64,000 nucleotides of DNA, taken from assembly GCA_020632665.1 (NCBI GenBank), contig JACKFC010000019.1, forward strand, positions 1-64,000, given 5' to 3'. The notes beneath the pieces were generated by a model. That model had not been told where the DNA came from. It searched no databases and was given only the letters and a program-made list of their open reading frames with translations. The DNA is from Deltaproteobacteria bacterium (lineage in GTDB: Bacteria; Myxococcota_A; UBA9042). Position 1 is the first letter of the stretch; every line of letters begins with the position of its first letter. Below are positions 15,837-24,857 of this stretch, piece after piece. The translations under genes and the position numbers were made by a program.

Positions 15837-17540
15837 ATGCGCCATCGAATCTCCCCTCTCGTCGCTGCACTGCTCACGTCGGCCCTACTCGCCGCTTGCG
15901 GCAGCGAGGAAGCCTCCGACGGCGACAAGACCGCCTCGACCGCGATCGACTGCAAAGGCGCCGAGATCCCCGGCGTCACGGGCTGCGCCGACCCGAAGCG
16001 CTACGAGACCGATCTGCTCGCCGTCACCGGGCCGCGTGGCCAGGACACACCGCACCACGCCGCGGTCCGCGAGCTGATCGAAGACCGGCTGAAGGAGCTC
16101 GGCTACACGGTCGAGCTGCAAGCATACGGCGAGGGCATCAACGTCCTCGCCAGCAAGAAGGGCAGCAAGGCTGCGGACGAGGTCGTGATCGTCGGCGCGC
16201 ACTACGATGGCGTGCCGGATTGCCCGGCCGCCGACGACAACGCGACCGGCGTCGCCGGCGTGCTCGAGGTGGCGCGGTTGCTTGCGACCCTCAGCCCCGA
16301 GCGCACGCTGCTCTTCGCCTTCTGGGACGAGGAAGAGCGCGGCCTGCGCGGCGCGGCGCACCACGCGATGGCGCTCCGAGCGGCGGGGACCAAGGTCGTC
16401 ACGGTCTTCGACCTGGAGACCGTCGGCTATTTCAGCAAGCTGCCGGACAGCCAGCAGATCCCTCCGGGCTTCGACTACGTCTTCCCGATCATCAAGACCA
16501 TGATGGCCGAGAACGGCAAGGCCGGTGACTTCATCACGCTGGTCTACGATACCGCCAGCGCCGCCGCGATCGGCGCCTTCTCCACGGCGGCGAAGACCCT
16601 GGGCCTGCCCAGCGCGCCGCTCGAGCTCGACGCCTCGATGCTCCCCGCCGCCTCGCTCTCGGACCTCCGTCGCTCCGACCACGCCGCCTATTGGATGGCC
16701 GGCTACCCGGCGATGATGATCACCGACACCGCCAACTTCCGGAACACCCATTACCACTGCCAAGAGGGCCAAGACACCGCCGACCGCCTCGACCACGACG
16801 CCGCGATCCGGGTCGTCCACGCCACCGCGGTCGCCACCGCAGCGATGCTCGCCAGCACCGGCAGCGCCGCCGTCGCCGGCTACACCTTGCCGTGCGCCTT
16901 CGACAAGGCGGGCGTGGCGACCAACGCCGGCTGCAAGGCGGGCGAGAAGTGCTCGGCGATCTCCGGAGAGGTCTTCGGCCCGGCCTGCGCCACCCAGCAC
17001 GGCGAGAAGAAGGCCGGCGAGGTCTGCACCCGGCCCGACAACAAGACCGGCTTCGACGACTGCGGGCCCGGCCTGTTCTGCACCTTCTGGGGCGAGGCCG
17101 AGAGCAACCCGCCGACGCGCGTCTGCATCCCGATCTGCGCCAGCGACGCCGACTGCGAGGGCGGCACCCGCTGCGCCCTGCTGACCCGAACTGCCTACAG
17201 CTACTCGATGAGCCCGCCGGTCGGCGGCATCTGCATGACGACCTGCGATCCCTTCGGCAGCGACTGCAAGACCGGAACCCAATGCACGCGGCTGAACTTG
17301 GCCACGGATACCCGGAAGGTGCTCTACACCTGCCACTATCCGGGCGAGGGCAAGGCCGGCGACAAATGCGACGCGATCGCCTTCGGCCAATGCAGCCCCG
17401 GCCTGGACTGCCTCCCCGGGCCGAACGAGATCGGCGCGAAGTGCACGCCCGCCTGCGACCAAGCACACCCCTGCGACGGCGGCAAGACCTGCGTCCCCGA
17501 CGGCTACGCCGACAAAGCCGGGACCGGCCACTGCCGCTGA
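15837..17540 (+). CDS. M28 family metallopeptidase lipoprotein
   Basis: A 567-residue lipoprotein (lipobox LLAAC, Cys about residue 21). The M28 zinc peptidase domain spans about residues 45-340 and shows the metal-binding set: GAHYDGV (His), AADDN (bridging Asp), FWDEEERG (Glu pair), FDLETVGY, and NTHYHCQEGQD (His). It should be an aminopeptidase acting outside the inner membrane. The C-terminal 200 residues are Cys-rich (for example CARDADCEGGTRC-like segments) and may serve as a surface or substrate domain. SD-like CGAGGA precedes the ATG at 15837. It is divergent from the DUF255 gene, with 177 bp between their starts for promoters. Confidence 0.92.
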   Translation: MRHRISPLVAALLTSALLAACGSEEASDGDKTASTAIDCKGAEIPGVTGCADPKRYETDLLAVTGPRGQDTPHHAAVRELIEDRLKELGYTVELQAYGEGINVLASKKGSKAADEVVIVGAHYDGVPDCPAADDNATGVAGVLEVARLLATLSPERTLLFAFWDEEERGLRGAAHHAMALRAAGTKVVTVFDLETVGYFSKLPDSQQIPPGFDYVFPIIKTMMAENGKAGDFITLVYDTASAAAIGAFSTAAKTLGLPSAPLELDASMLPAASLSDLRRSDHAAYWMAGYPAMMITDTANFRNTHYHCQEGQDTADRLDHDAAIRVVHATAVATAAMLASTGSAAVAGYTLPCAFDKAGVATNAGCKAGEKCSAISGEVFGPACATQHGEKKAGEVCTRPDNKTGFDDCGPGLFCTFWGEAESNPPTRVCIPICASDADCEGGTRCALLTRTAYSYSMSPPVGGICMTTCDPFGSDCKTGTQCTRLNLATDTRKVLYTCHYPGEGKAGDKCDAIAFGQCSPGLDCLPGPNEIGAKCTPACDQAHPCDGGKTCVPDGYADKAGTGHCR

Positions 17541-17580
17541 CGATCACCGACGATCACCGACGATCACCAGCGATCAGCGA
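17541..17580. repeat. Short tandem repeat of a 10-bp unit
   Basis: Directly after the peptidase stop, CGATCACCGA occurs twice in tandem and is followed by two variant copies (CGATCACCAG, CGATCAGCGA). No coding function is apparent. Confidence 0.75.
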
Positions 17581-17694
17581 CGAATCGAGACACGTTGCGC
17601 CACTGTCGCGCTTGCTGTCACACCCTCCGGCAGGCCGACGGGTCGCGGTCGATCGCGCATGCGGAGCTCCAACCGACGTTGCGAACCTCTGCTG

Positions 17695-17712
17695 TGTGAC
17701 AACACTGTCACG
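17695..17712. promoter_or_regulatory. TGTGACA inverted repeat, putative operator
   Basis: TGTGACA (17695-17701), ACAC, then TGTCACG (17706-17712) form an inverted repeat upstream of the TPR/FGE-sulfatase pair. A lone TGTCACA lies at 17616-17622. The same half-sites occur in front of the giant surface gene at 48.5 kb. The spacing is wider than in a CRP site. Regulator unknown. Confidence 0.45.
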
Positions 17713-17826
17713 CCTAACGGCATGAAATAGAAAGACAAAGTAGAGCTGTCGCGCTTGAAGTGGGGCGGTCGCGGGTGCGACGCTCGGCAGGTGAAGCGTG
17801 CTGCTACCAGACCTGCTCATCATCGT

Positions 17827-18630
17827 GTGCTGGCCATCGGTCCGCGTGCGCGCGCCGCTTTGCGCATGGCCGTGTTGCTCTGCGCGCTGAACGGAGCCTT
17901 GGGTTCGCCGGCGACGCCACGAATCGCCGTCGCCGCGACGAACCGCGACCCGGAAGCCGCGTTCGCCGCGCTGAAGCTGGCCAAGCACTACTACGAGAAG
18001 CGTCGCTACCAAGAGGCCGCAAAGCTCTTTCACGAGGCGTACCAGCTCGATCCGAAGCCCGAGTACCTCTACAACGCCGCCCGCTCCGAGCAGCGCGCCA
18101 TCGCCTACGACGACGCCGAACGTGACTTTCGCGCGCTGCTCTCGCTCCCGGGCCTCGACCGCGAGATCGCCCGACAGACGCACATCCGCCTGGCCGAGAT
18201 CGCTGAAGTTCGCGCCCACTACCGAGGCAAGGGGACGGCCAACAATGGCTCGCTCGGTGTCGGCCCCTTCGGGCCCAGCAACGTCCCGGCATGGACCGCC
18301 TTCGCGACGAGCGGCCTCTTCGCCGCAGGCGCCGCCACGCTCGGCGTGATGGCCGCACGCGACCTCGAGGCGCTGCGAACGCGACTCGAGCAGCGTGCCG
18401 ATGATGGACGCATCACCGGCGTCGGCGAGCGCGAAGCGGCCAGCGCGAGCGAGGCCATCACGCTGCGGCGCCGGCTGGCGTGGACGTGTGGCGGCGCCGC
18501 AGTGGTCGCCGCTGGCGTTGGCGTCTGGCTCTGGCGCGCCACACCCGGGCTGCTCCCCCCCGCCAAGGGGACCGTCTCTGGCTACCTGACGCCCAGCGGC
18601 GGCGGCCTGCGCTGGTCGGCGCGATTCTGA
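17827..18630 (+). CDS. Exported TPR protein with two membrane segments
   Basis: About 267 residues when read from GTG 17827; the frame is open from TTG 17755 and a GTG lies at 17791, so the start is uncertain. I prefer 17827 because it gives a compact signal peptide (RARAALRMAVLLCALNGALG). The TPR region follows (KLAKHYYEKRRYQEAAKLF, AYQLDPKPEYLYNAARSE). Two hydrophobic segments come next (AFATSGLFAAGAATLGVMAA and GGAAVVAAGVGVWLW), and the protein ends in RWSARF. The end and layout resemble the TPR protein at 20831. Its stop is 13 nt before the FGE-sulfatase ATG, so the two are cotranscribed. Confidence 0.7.
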   Translation: MLAIGPRARAALRMAVLLCALNGALGSPATPRIAVAATNRDPEAAFAALKLAKHYYEKRRYQEAAKLFHEAYQLDPKPEYLYNAARSEQRAIAYDDAERDFRALLSLPGLDREIARQTHIRLAEIAEVRAHYRGKGTANNGSLGVGPFGPSNVPAWTAFATSGLFAAGAATLGVMAARDLEALRTRLEQRADDGRITGVGEREAASASEAITLRRRLAWTCGGAAVVAAGVGVWLWRATPGLLPPAKGTVSGYLTPSGGGLRWSARF

Positions 18631-18643
18631 ACAGGAGGACGCG

Positions 18644-20800
18644 ATGAAATCAGAGATCTCGACGCACGCCCGCGGCGCGCTGGCGAGGCTGACCGTTTGC
18701 CTCGTGGTGGCAACCACCCTCGGCTGCGACGTGAACCTCGAAGTCAAGGGCCCCTTCGCTTGCGAGAGCAACAAGGACTGCACCGCCGGCAAGCTCTGCG
18801 TCGCCGGCGTCTGCGCGACCCGTGAAGAGCTCGGTGAATTCGCCCCGCCCGACACCTCCGGCGGCGACGCCGTCGCGGCTGACGCGCCCGCGCCCGATAT
18901 CGTCTACATCGTCGACATCGAACAGGTCTGCCCCCAGGGCGCCTGCGACGACGGCAACCCCTGCACCACGGACGAATGCGACCCAGCGGCTGGCTGCAAG
19001 CACACCCCCGCGAGCGGCGGCTGCGACGACGCCAACGCCTGCACCACCGGGGAGAGCTGTGCCGACGGCGCGTGCACGGGCGGCGCGGCCGTGGATTGTA
19101 GCGACGGCGAGAGCTGCACCTTCGACCATTGCCAAGCCAGCAGCGGCTGCGTGCACGACGCCGTCGACGCGCTTCCCTGTGACGACGGCGACGCCTGCTC
19201 CGTCGGCGACGCCTGCGCATCCGGCACCTGCGCGGCTGGCCCCAGCCTCGACTGCGACGATGGCGACGTCTGTACCGATGATGCTTGCGCGGCCACCTCC
19301 GGCTGCACCCACGCCGACAACGCCGCGGCCTGCGACGACGGCGACCCGTGCACCGGCGACGACGCCTGCAAGGCGGGCACCTGCGTCGGCCCGACCGCGC
19401 TCGATTGCGGCTGCGCGACCGACGCCGACTGCCTCGCCTTGGACGACGGCGACGCCTGCAACGGCACGCTCTTCTGCGACACGGCGGCGCTGCCGCATAC
19501 CTGCACGGTGGCCGTGGCCTCGGTCGTGGTCTGCGACGCCTCGGCCGACACCACGTGCGCGAGCAACGCATGCAATCCATCGACCGGCACCTGCGCGCTG
19601 GTCGCCAAGGCCGAGGGCAAGGCCTGCGACGCGGATGGCTCGATCTGCACCGCGGGCGACAGCTGCCAGGGCGGGAGCTGCGTCGCCGGCGGCGACCTCG
19701 ATTGCGACGACGGCCAGGTCTGCACCACGGACAGCTGCGCGAAGGCGAAGGGCTGCGTGCACCTGCCGAACGCCGCGACCTGCACCGACGGCGACCCCTG
19801 CACGAGCGGCGAAGGCTGCAAGGGCGGCCACTGCACGGGCGGCAGCACGACCTCCTGCGACGACGGCGACGCCTGGACCGTCGACGCCTGCGACGGCAGC
19901 GACGGCAGCTGCAAGCACACCTGGTCGATGGCCGCGGGGTGCGCGGCGGCGGGCGGGGCGATGCAGGGGCCGACCGTCTGCAGCAAGACGATGGCGGGCG
20001 TGAGCTGGGCGCTGGTGCCGGCCGGTACCTTCTGGATGGGGTGCAACGCGGCGCTGGACAAGGACTGCGAGGCCGACGAGTCGCCGCAGCATCAGGTGAC
20101 GGTGAGCAAGCCCTTCTGGCTCGGCAGGACCGAGGTTCGGGTCGCAGACTACAAAGCCTGCGTCGACGCGGGCGACTGCGCCAAGCCGAGCTACGGCGCG
20201 ACGGTGATGGCCGACGGTTGTACGGTCGGCGAGAAGCCCTCGAATTGGAACCCGCTCGGGCCGGTCGATGGGCGGCAGGGGCACCCGCTCAACTGCGTCA
20301 CGGCGGCGGCGGCGGAGGCCTATTGCGCGGCGATCGGCGGCAGCTTGCCGACCGAGGCGCAGTGGGAGCTCGCCGCCCGCGGCCGCTGCGAGGAGAACGG
20401 CGGCGCTTCGGGCTGCAAAACGACGATGCGCACCTATCCGTGGTCGAACGCGGCCCCGCAGTGCGGCAAGCAGGGGGTCTATATGACCTCCGGGATCGGC
20501 TGCAATTCCGGGGCGAGCTGGAGCGCCGGCAACGGCTCGCTGGCCGGGTTGGGGCCCTATGGTCACGCCGATCTGGGCGGCAACCTCTGGGAGTGGGTGG
20601 CGGATTGGTACGCGGCCGACAGCTACAGCGCTGCGCCCGTCGTCGATCCGGTGCAGACGCTGCTCGACAGCGGCCGGGTCGTCCGCGGCGGCAGCTTCTA
20701 CAGCGCCGCGACGTCGCTCCGCAGCGCGAATCGGCAGGGCGCCTCGCCGACCAAGGCCTACGACGACGTCGGCTTCCGCTGCGTTCGATCGTTGCCGTAG
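18644..20800 (+). CDS. Cys-rich lipoprotein with FGE-sulfatase (SUMF1) domain
   Basis: A 718-residue protein with strong SD AGGAGGA before the ATG. Lipobox TTLGC gives a lipid-anchored start. Residues about 95-430 hold CDDGNPC/CDDGDAC-type Cys-rich modules. The C-terminal 280 residues form an FGE-sulfatase domain: VPAGTFWMGC, FWLGRTEVRVADYKACV, GGSLPTEAQWELAARG, LWEWVADWY, RGGSFYS and DDVGFRCVRS. In this family some members make formylglycine or modify peptides, while many in Myxococcota are non-catalytic surface proteins; which applies here is not clear. It is the second gene of a TPR/FGE pair. Confidence 0.9.
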   Translation: MKSEISTHARGALARLTVCLVVATTLGCDVNLEVKGPFACESNKDCTAGKLCVAGVCATREELGEFAPPDTSGGDAVAADAPAPDIVYIVDIEQVCPQGACDDGNPCTTDECDPAAGCKHTPASGGCDDANACTTGESCADGACTGGAAVDCSDGESCTFDHCQASSGCVHDAVDALPCDDGDACSVGDACASGTCAAGPSLDCDDGDVCTDDACAATSGCTHADNAAACDDGDPCTGDDACKAGTCVGPTALDCGCATDADCLALDDGDACNGTLFCDTAALPHTCTVAVASVVVCDASADTTCASNACNPSTGTCALVAKAEGKACDADGSICTAGDSCQGGSCVAGGDLDCDDGQVCTTDSCAKAKGCVHLPNAATCTDGDPCTSGEGCKGGHCTGGSTTSCDDGDAWTVDACDGSDGSCKHTWSMAAGCAAAGGAMQGPTVCSKTMAGVSWALVPAGTFWMGCNAALDKDCEADESPQHQVTVSKPFWLGRTEVRVADYKACVDAGDCAKPSYGATVMADGCTVGEKPSNWNPLGPVDGRQGHPLNCVTAAAAEAYCAAIGGSLPTEAQWELAARGRCEENGGASGCKTTMRTYPWSNAAPQCGKQGVYMTSGIGCNSGASWSAGNGSLAGLGPYGHADLGGNLWEWVADWYAADSYSAAPVVDPVQTLLDSGRVVRGGSFYSAATSLRSANRQGASPTKAYDDVGFRCVRSLP

Positions 20801-20830
20801 CGGCAGCACCGGAATGCCGCGCAGCCGCCT

Positions 20831-21736
20831 TCAGAAGCGCAAGGTCGCAGACAATTCGGCGCCAGAGCGGTTCGGCAGCAGCAGCACCGTGGCCCGGCCG
20901 CCCTCGCCACGACCGATCAGGAGCAGCGCCCCGATCGCGGCGGCGCCGACGCCGATCCCGCCGACCACCCAGGCCTGCGTGATCTGGTTGTTGATCGCGG
21001 ATTCCCGGGAGTTCAACGCGTCGACCGTGATGCCGACGTAGCGCTCGGTCTTGCTGTCGAAGTAGGTGTCTTTCAGCGTCTGCCGGTCGCCGAGGGCCCG
21101 CCATCCGAGCGCCGCGCCGATGCCGACCCCGACCGTCGCGGCGCCGATCAGGCTCCAGCCGGCGACGCCGCGCGCGGTCCAGCCGGTGTCGGGCGTGGCT
21201 TTCAGCGCCGGCGCAGGCGCTGCAGGCTTCGGCTCCGTCGGCGGCGCTGTGGCTGGCGGCGCTGTGGCTGGCGGCGCTGTGATTGGGGGCGTTGTGGTGG
21301 GCGGCGCTGTGATGGACGGCTGTGGGGGCCGGGCGGCAGCGTCGAGCTGGGCGAGCCGCTCACGCGCGCGGCCGACGAAGCGATCGTCGGCGGGGAACGC
21401 TGCGACGACGCGCTCGAAGTCGCGCCGGGCGGCGGCGTGGTCACCGGCCTTCATCTCGGCGACGGCTGCGCTGTAGAGGTAGCCGCTCTGGCTCGGGTCG
21501 AGGGCGAAGGCGCGGTGGTAGAGCCGCGCGGCGACGGCGTAGTCCTTGACCCGCGCGGCTTCGATCCCCTGTTCGCTGAGCAGGGCGGCGGCACGCTGGT
21601 CGGCTTGCGACACGGCAGCGAGACCGATGCTCGGAGGGAGCAGCGCGAGCAGCAGGGCGAGGGCGAGCGCTACGAGCGGGCGTCGTCGCGTGCCTGGTCG
21701 AGCATGCTGCGGTCGATTCCTGCGTAGTCCAGCCAC
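20831..21736 (-). CDS. TPR protein with Pro-rich linker and C-terminal membrane segments
   Basis: A 301-residue protein starting at GTG 21736, which overlaps the end of the sigma54 activator gene by 67 nt. A signal or anchor (LVALALALLLALLPP) is followed by a TPR part (AARLYHRAFALDPSQSGYLYSAAVAEMKAGDH), a Pro/Ala/Thr linker with repeated TAPPA units, and two hydrophobic segments (GWSLIGAATVGVGIGAAL; VVGGIGVGAAAIGALLLIG). It ends in AELSATLRF, and the terminal Phe resembles an outer-membrane end. It is the last gene of a kinase / FHA-sigma54 / TPR operon and probably a target or readout of that pathway (inference). Confidence 0.8.
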   Translation of the reverse strand: MAGLRRNRPQHARPGTRRRPLVALALALLLALLPPSIGLAAVSQADQRAAALLSEQGIEAARVKDYAVAARLYHRAFALDPSQSGYLYSAAVAEMKAGDHAAARRDFERVVAAFPADDRFVGRARERLAQLDAAARPPQPSITAPPTTTPPITAPPATAPPATAPPTEPKPAAPAPALKATPDTGWTARGVAGWSLIGAATVGVGIGAALGWRALGDRQTLKDTYFDSKTERYVGITVDALNSRESAINNQITQAWVVGGIGVGAAAIGALLLIGRGEGGRATVLLLPNRSGAELSATLRF

Positions 21737-23070
21737 CTATAGACCTGCTTGCGGTGGGTATCCATGATCCGCGCGATGGCGCCGACGTTGCCGTCATGGC
21801 GCTCGATGAGTTCGAGCAGCGCCTGCCTCGACGGCCGAGTCTGGCGAGGCTCTCGGGCCGAGGCAAGTTCGTGGTGCTCGGGTTCGGCGTTGGCTTCGCG
21901 CAGTCGGCGGCGGACGGCTTCGACGATCTGGGCCGGCAAGTCTTGCGCCGTCGCCATTCGGCCCGCCGCCCCGCCGCGCAGGCGGACCAGCGCGGCGCGG
22001 AGCTCGCGCAGGTTCTCCGGCCAATCGTAGAGCAGCAGCGCCTCGACCGCGTCGGGCTCGAGCGCTTCGGCCCAGCGCCTGCCCTCGGTGTGTGGCTCGA
22101 TCTCGTCGGCGAGATCGAGCAGGTCGGCGCGTCGCTGGCGCAGCGGCAGCAGCGCCACGCGATGCCCACGCAGCCGGGCGAGCAGATCGGCCCGGAAGGA
22201 GCCCTGCTGCACCATCGCGTCGAGGTCGGCGTTGGTGGACGCGACGAAGCGCACGTCGACCGGGACGTCGGCGCGCCCGCCCACCGGCCGCACCGCGGCC
22301 TCCTCGAGCACGCGAAGCAGCTTGGGCTGCTGCACCAGCGGCAGCTCGCCGATCTCGTCGAGCACCAGCGTCCCGCCGTTGGCCTCTCGGACCCGGCCTG
22401 GCCGCCCCTCCGCGGCGCCGGAGAACGCCCCTTTGACGTGGCCGAAGAGCTCGGATTCGAAGAGGGTCTCGGGAATCGCGACGATATTGAGTCGAACCAA
22501 CGGTCCGTCCGGTCGGGAGCGGCGGTGCAGCTCCGCGGCGACGAATTCCTTGCCGGTGCCGGTCTCGCCGCTGACCAGGACGCCGAGCGCATCGTGTGCG
22601 GCCGCCGCAGTCGCCGCACGAACCTTTCGCGCGACCTCGGTGCGCCCCGGCACCTCGCGCGTCGGCGCGTCGTGCGCGATCGCGGCGCCGCCGTCGGCTT
22701 CGAGCACCGCGACCAGCGCGCCGACCCGCAAGACGGCGCCATCGCCGACGAACGCCCGCTCGACCCGGTGGGCGGCGACCCAGGTGCCGTTGCGGCTGCC
22801 GCGGTCGACGACTTCGACCCGATTCTCGGCGCCTCGCACGATCAGGCCGACGTGCGTGCGGGACATCGTATGGTCGGCGAAAGCGAGCACCGCGCCGGGT
22901 CCGGTCGGGTTGCGACCGAGCAGCGTCATGCCGGTCTCGAGGCGGTGGATGCTGCCGACGCGGGCCGGATCGGAGCTCGCCACGACGTGGAGCCGCCAGC
23001 AGGCGTGCTCGGAACGCTGCTCGAGGTCGCGGAAGCGGATCGCTGGTTCGGTGGTGGTGGCGTCGGCCAT
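21670..23070 (-). CDS. FHA-domain sigma54-dependent transcription activator
   Basis: A 466-residue regulator. An N-terminal FHA domain (about 45-120) has LLGRNP, SRTHV and DRGSRNGTWV, the phosphothreonine-binding signature. The AAA+ domain has Walker A SGETGTGKE (168-175), a GAFSGA loop (214-219; GAFTGA is usual and Ser is tolerated) for contact with sigma54, and Walker B GGTLVLDEIGE (232-242). A C-terminal FIS-type helix-turn-helix (about 415-455, VGAIARIMDTHRKQVYRWL) should bind upstream activating sites. The Ser/Thr kinase gene lies 29 bp upstream on the same strand, so phosphorylated kinase or target may recruit the FHA domain. Target promoters are not known. Confidence 0.93.
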   Translation of the reverse strand: MADATTTEPAIRFRDLEQRSEHACWRLHVVASSDPARVGSIHRLETGMTLLGRNPTGPGAVLAFADHTMSRTHVGLIVRGAENRVEVVDRGSRNGTWVAAHRVERAFVGDGAVLRVGALVAVLEADGGAAIAHDAPTREVPGRTEVARKVRAATAAAAHDALGVLVSGETGTGKEFVAAELHRRSRPDGPLVRLNIVAIPETLFESELFGHVKGAFSGAAEGRPGRVREANGGTLVLDEIGELPLVQQPKLLRVLEEAAVRPVGGRADVPVDVRFVASTNADLDAMVQQGSFRADLLARLRGHRVALLPLRQRRADLLDLADEIEPHTEGRRWAEALEPDAVEALLLYDWPENLRELRAALVRLRGGAAGRMATAQDLPAQIVEAVRRRLREANAEPEHHELASAREPRQTRPSRQALLELIERHDGNVGAIARIMDTHRKQVYRWLDYAGIDRSMLDQARDDARS

Positions 23071-23099
23071 GACGTCGCTCCAGGGCTGCAGCAGCTCGA

Positions 23100-24731
23100 T
23101 CAGTCGAGGAAATGCCGTTCGATCGGCGCCGGCGGGGGCTTGGCCGGCCCCTCCGGGGTCGGCGTCGGCGGTTGTGGCCGCGGTCGCCGTGCGGACCGCT
23201 CGCTCGGGCTGGACGGAGAGGGCTTGCTGCGCGCCGGCGCCTCCGCCGGGCCGGCGGGAGAAGCGGGCGGCGACGCGTCCTTCGAGGATGTCGCCGCCGC
23301 GCCCCCTGTGCTGGCCGCGCCCCCTGTGCTGGCCGCGTCGTCCGGCGTGGCAGCATCGTCCAACGCGGCGACCGCGTCTGGCGGGTCCACGGCGACCGTC
23401 CGCGCTCCGGCGTCTGCCTCTGGCGTCGGCGGCGAAGCCGACGCGGCCACCGCGACCGAGACCGAAGGCTTCACCTCCGCCGGGGCGACCGGCTCGGACC
23501 CCGCCTGCGCCGCCGATGGCGCGGGGGCGTCGGCGCGCTGGACCCAGAACCCCAGGCCGAGGACCAAGAGCCCGCCGAGGACCCAGGCCAGCCGGGGCGC
23601 GACACGGCGGGGCGGCGGCGCCACGTTGGACGTCGTCGAGGCGGAGACCGGGGCGGCGGTCGGCTCGGCGGTCGGCGCGGCGGCCGCCTCGGGTGCAGGT
23701 CGACGTTCGGCGGGCAGGGGCGTCGCGGCGCCGATCGACGGCACCGGGTTCTCGTCGGTCTCGTCGCCGGCGTCTTCGGCTGGGCGGGTCGGCAGGGCGT
23801 AGCGCCGCGTCACGAGGCTGACGGGAGCACCATCACGGGCGAGCTCGAGCGCGATGCGCATCTCGCGGGCGGAGGCGAAGCGGGCACCGGGGACCTTGTC
23901 GAGCGCGCGGCTGACGGCGGCGACAAAGGCGTCGCTGAGCGGCTCGGCGGCGCGCAACCGGATATCCGGCGCTGGCGCGTTGATCTGCTTGTACATCAGC
24001 GTCATCGGGTTCTCGTCGGCGAAGGGGGTATCACCGGTGACGGCGCGGAAGAGGATGACGCCGAGCGCATAGAGATCGCTCGCAGGGCCGAGCTCTCGGC
24101 CTTCGCATTGCTCGGGGCTCATATAGGCCGGCGTGCCGAGGGCCTGGCCGGTGCCGGTCAGCGAGGACTCGCTGGGCTTGGCGATGCCGAAGTCGAGGAC
24201 CTTCACGATGCACTCGTCGTCGATCCAGGTCAGCATGATATTGCTCGGCTTGAGGTCGCGGTGGACCACGCCCAGGCCGTGCGCCTCGGCGAGGCTGCGC
24301 AGGACCGCGGTGCCGACGGTGATGGCCTCGCCCTCGGCCATCGTGGTGCCCTCGGCGCGGTGGCGCTGCAGCACGGATTCGAGGGTGTCGCCGCGGAGCC
24401 GCTCCATGGCGATGTAGAGCAGCCCCCCTTCGGACTCACCGACGTCGTAGATGCGGACCGTGCTCGGATGGCAGAGCTGCGCGGTGATCCGCGCCTCACG
24501 GCGGAAGCGGGCGATGGCCTGTTCGTCGGCATGCTCTCCGCGGGCGCGGAGGACCTTGATCGCGACCGGCTGTGCCGTCTCGACGTGCTCCGCGGCATAG
24601 ACCGCGCCGAAGCCGCCGGAGCCCAGCACGCCGGTGATCCGATAGCGGCCACCGATGCGATCGCCCTCGTAGAGACGGGTCGGGTCGGGACGCAGCTCCG
24701 AGCGTTCGGTCGATGCCTGCATCCCGGCCAT
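23100..24731 (-). CDS. Membrane-anchored Ser/Thr protein kinase (Hanks type)
   Basis: A 543-residue protein. The kinase domain (about 30-300) is complete: Gly loop GSGGFG (37-42), VAIK with catalytic Lys59, HRDLKPSN, DFGIA and an APE-like AYMSPEQ. A Pro/Ala juxtamembrane part follows, then one TM helix (VLGGLLVLGLGFWV) and an outer Ala/Pro/Ser-rich C-terminal tail with no recognisable sensor domain. The ATG at 24731 was preferred over TTG 24746 since GAGG lies at a fitting distance. It is the first gene of the operon with the FHA-sigma54 regulator and the TPR protein, a layout common in Myxococcota. Confidence 0.93.
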   Translation of the reverse strand: MAGMQASTERSELRPDPTRLYEGDRIGGRYRITGVLGSGGFGAVYAAEHVETAQPVAIKVLRARGEHADEQAIARFRREARITAQLCHPSTVRIYDVGESEGGLLYIAMERLRGDTLESVLQRHRAEGTTMAEGEAITVGTAVLRSLAEAHGLGVVHRDLKPSNIMLTWIDDECIVKVLDFGIAKPSESSLTGTGQALGTPAYMSPEQCEGRELGPASDLYALGVILFRAVTGDTPFADENPMTLMYKQINAPAPDIRLRAAEPLSDAFVAAVSRALDKVPGARFASAREMRIALELARDGAPVSLVTRRYALPTRPAEDAGDETDENPVPSIGAATPLPAERRPAPEAAAAPTAEPTAAPVSASTTSNVAPPPRRVAPRLAWVLGGLLVLGLGFWVQRADAPAPSAAQAGSEPVAPAEVKPSVSVAVAASASPPTPEADAGARTVAVDPPDAVAALDDAATPDDAASTGGAASTGGAAATSSKDASPPASPAGPAEAPARSKPSPSSPSERSARRPRPQPPTPTPEGPAKPPPAPIERHFLD

Positions 24732-24804
24732 AGCCCTCGCTCCCAACCCATCGGCCCCATCGCCGACCTTTCCAACGCCACGACATAGGTTGGCGGCGCA
24801 GCCG

Positions 24805-24851
24805 GGGCGTGTCCACCCGAGCCCGTTGCGCCCGTTCGGGTGGACACGCCC
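24805..24851 (-). terminator. Strong hairpin after the PPC lipoprotein gene
   Basis: Perfect 16-bp inverted repeat (24805-24820 with 24836-24851), 15-nt loop, starting 7 nt beyond the stop of the minus-strand lipoprotein gene. It lies between that gene and the kinase operon, so it probably ends transcription from upstream. No U-tract is seen. Confidence 0.65.
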
Positions 24852-24857
24852 ACGGCG

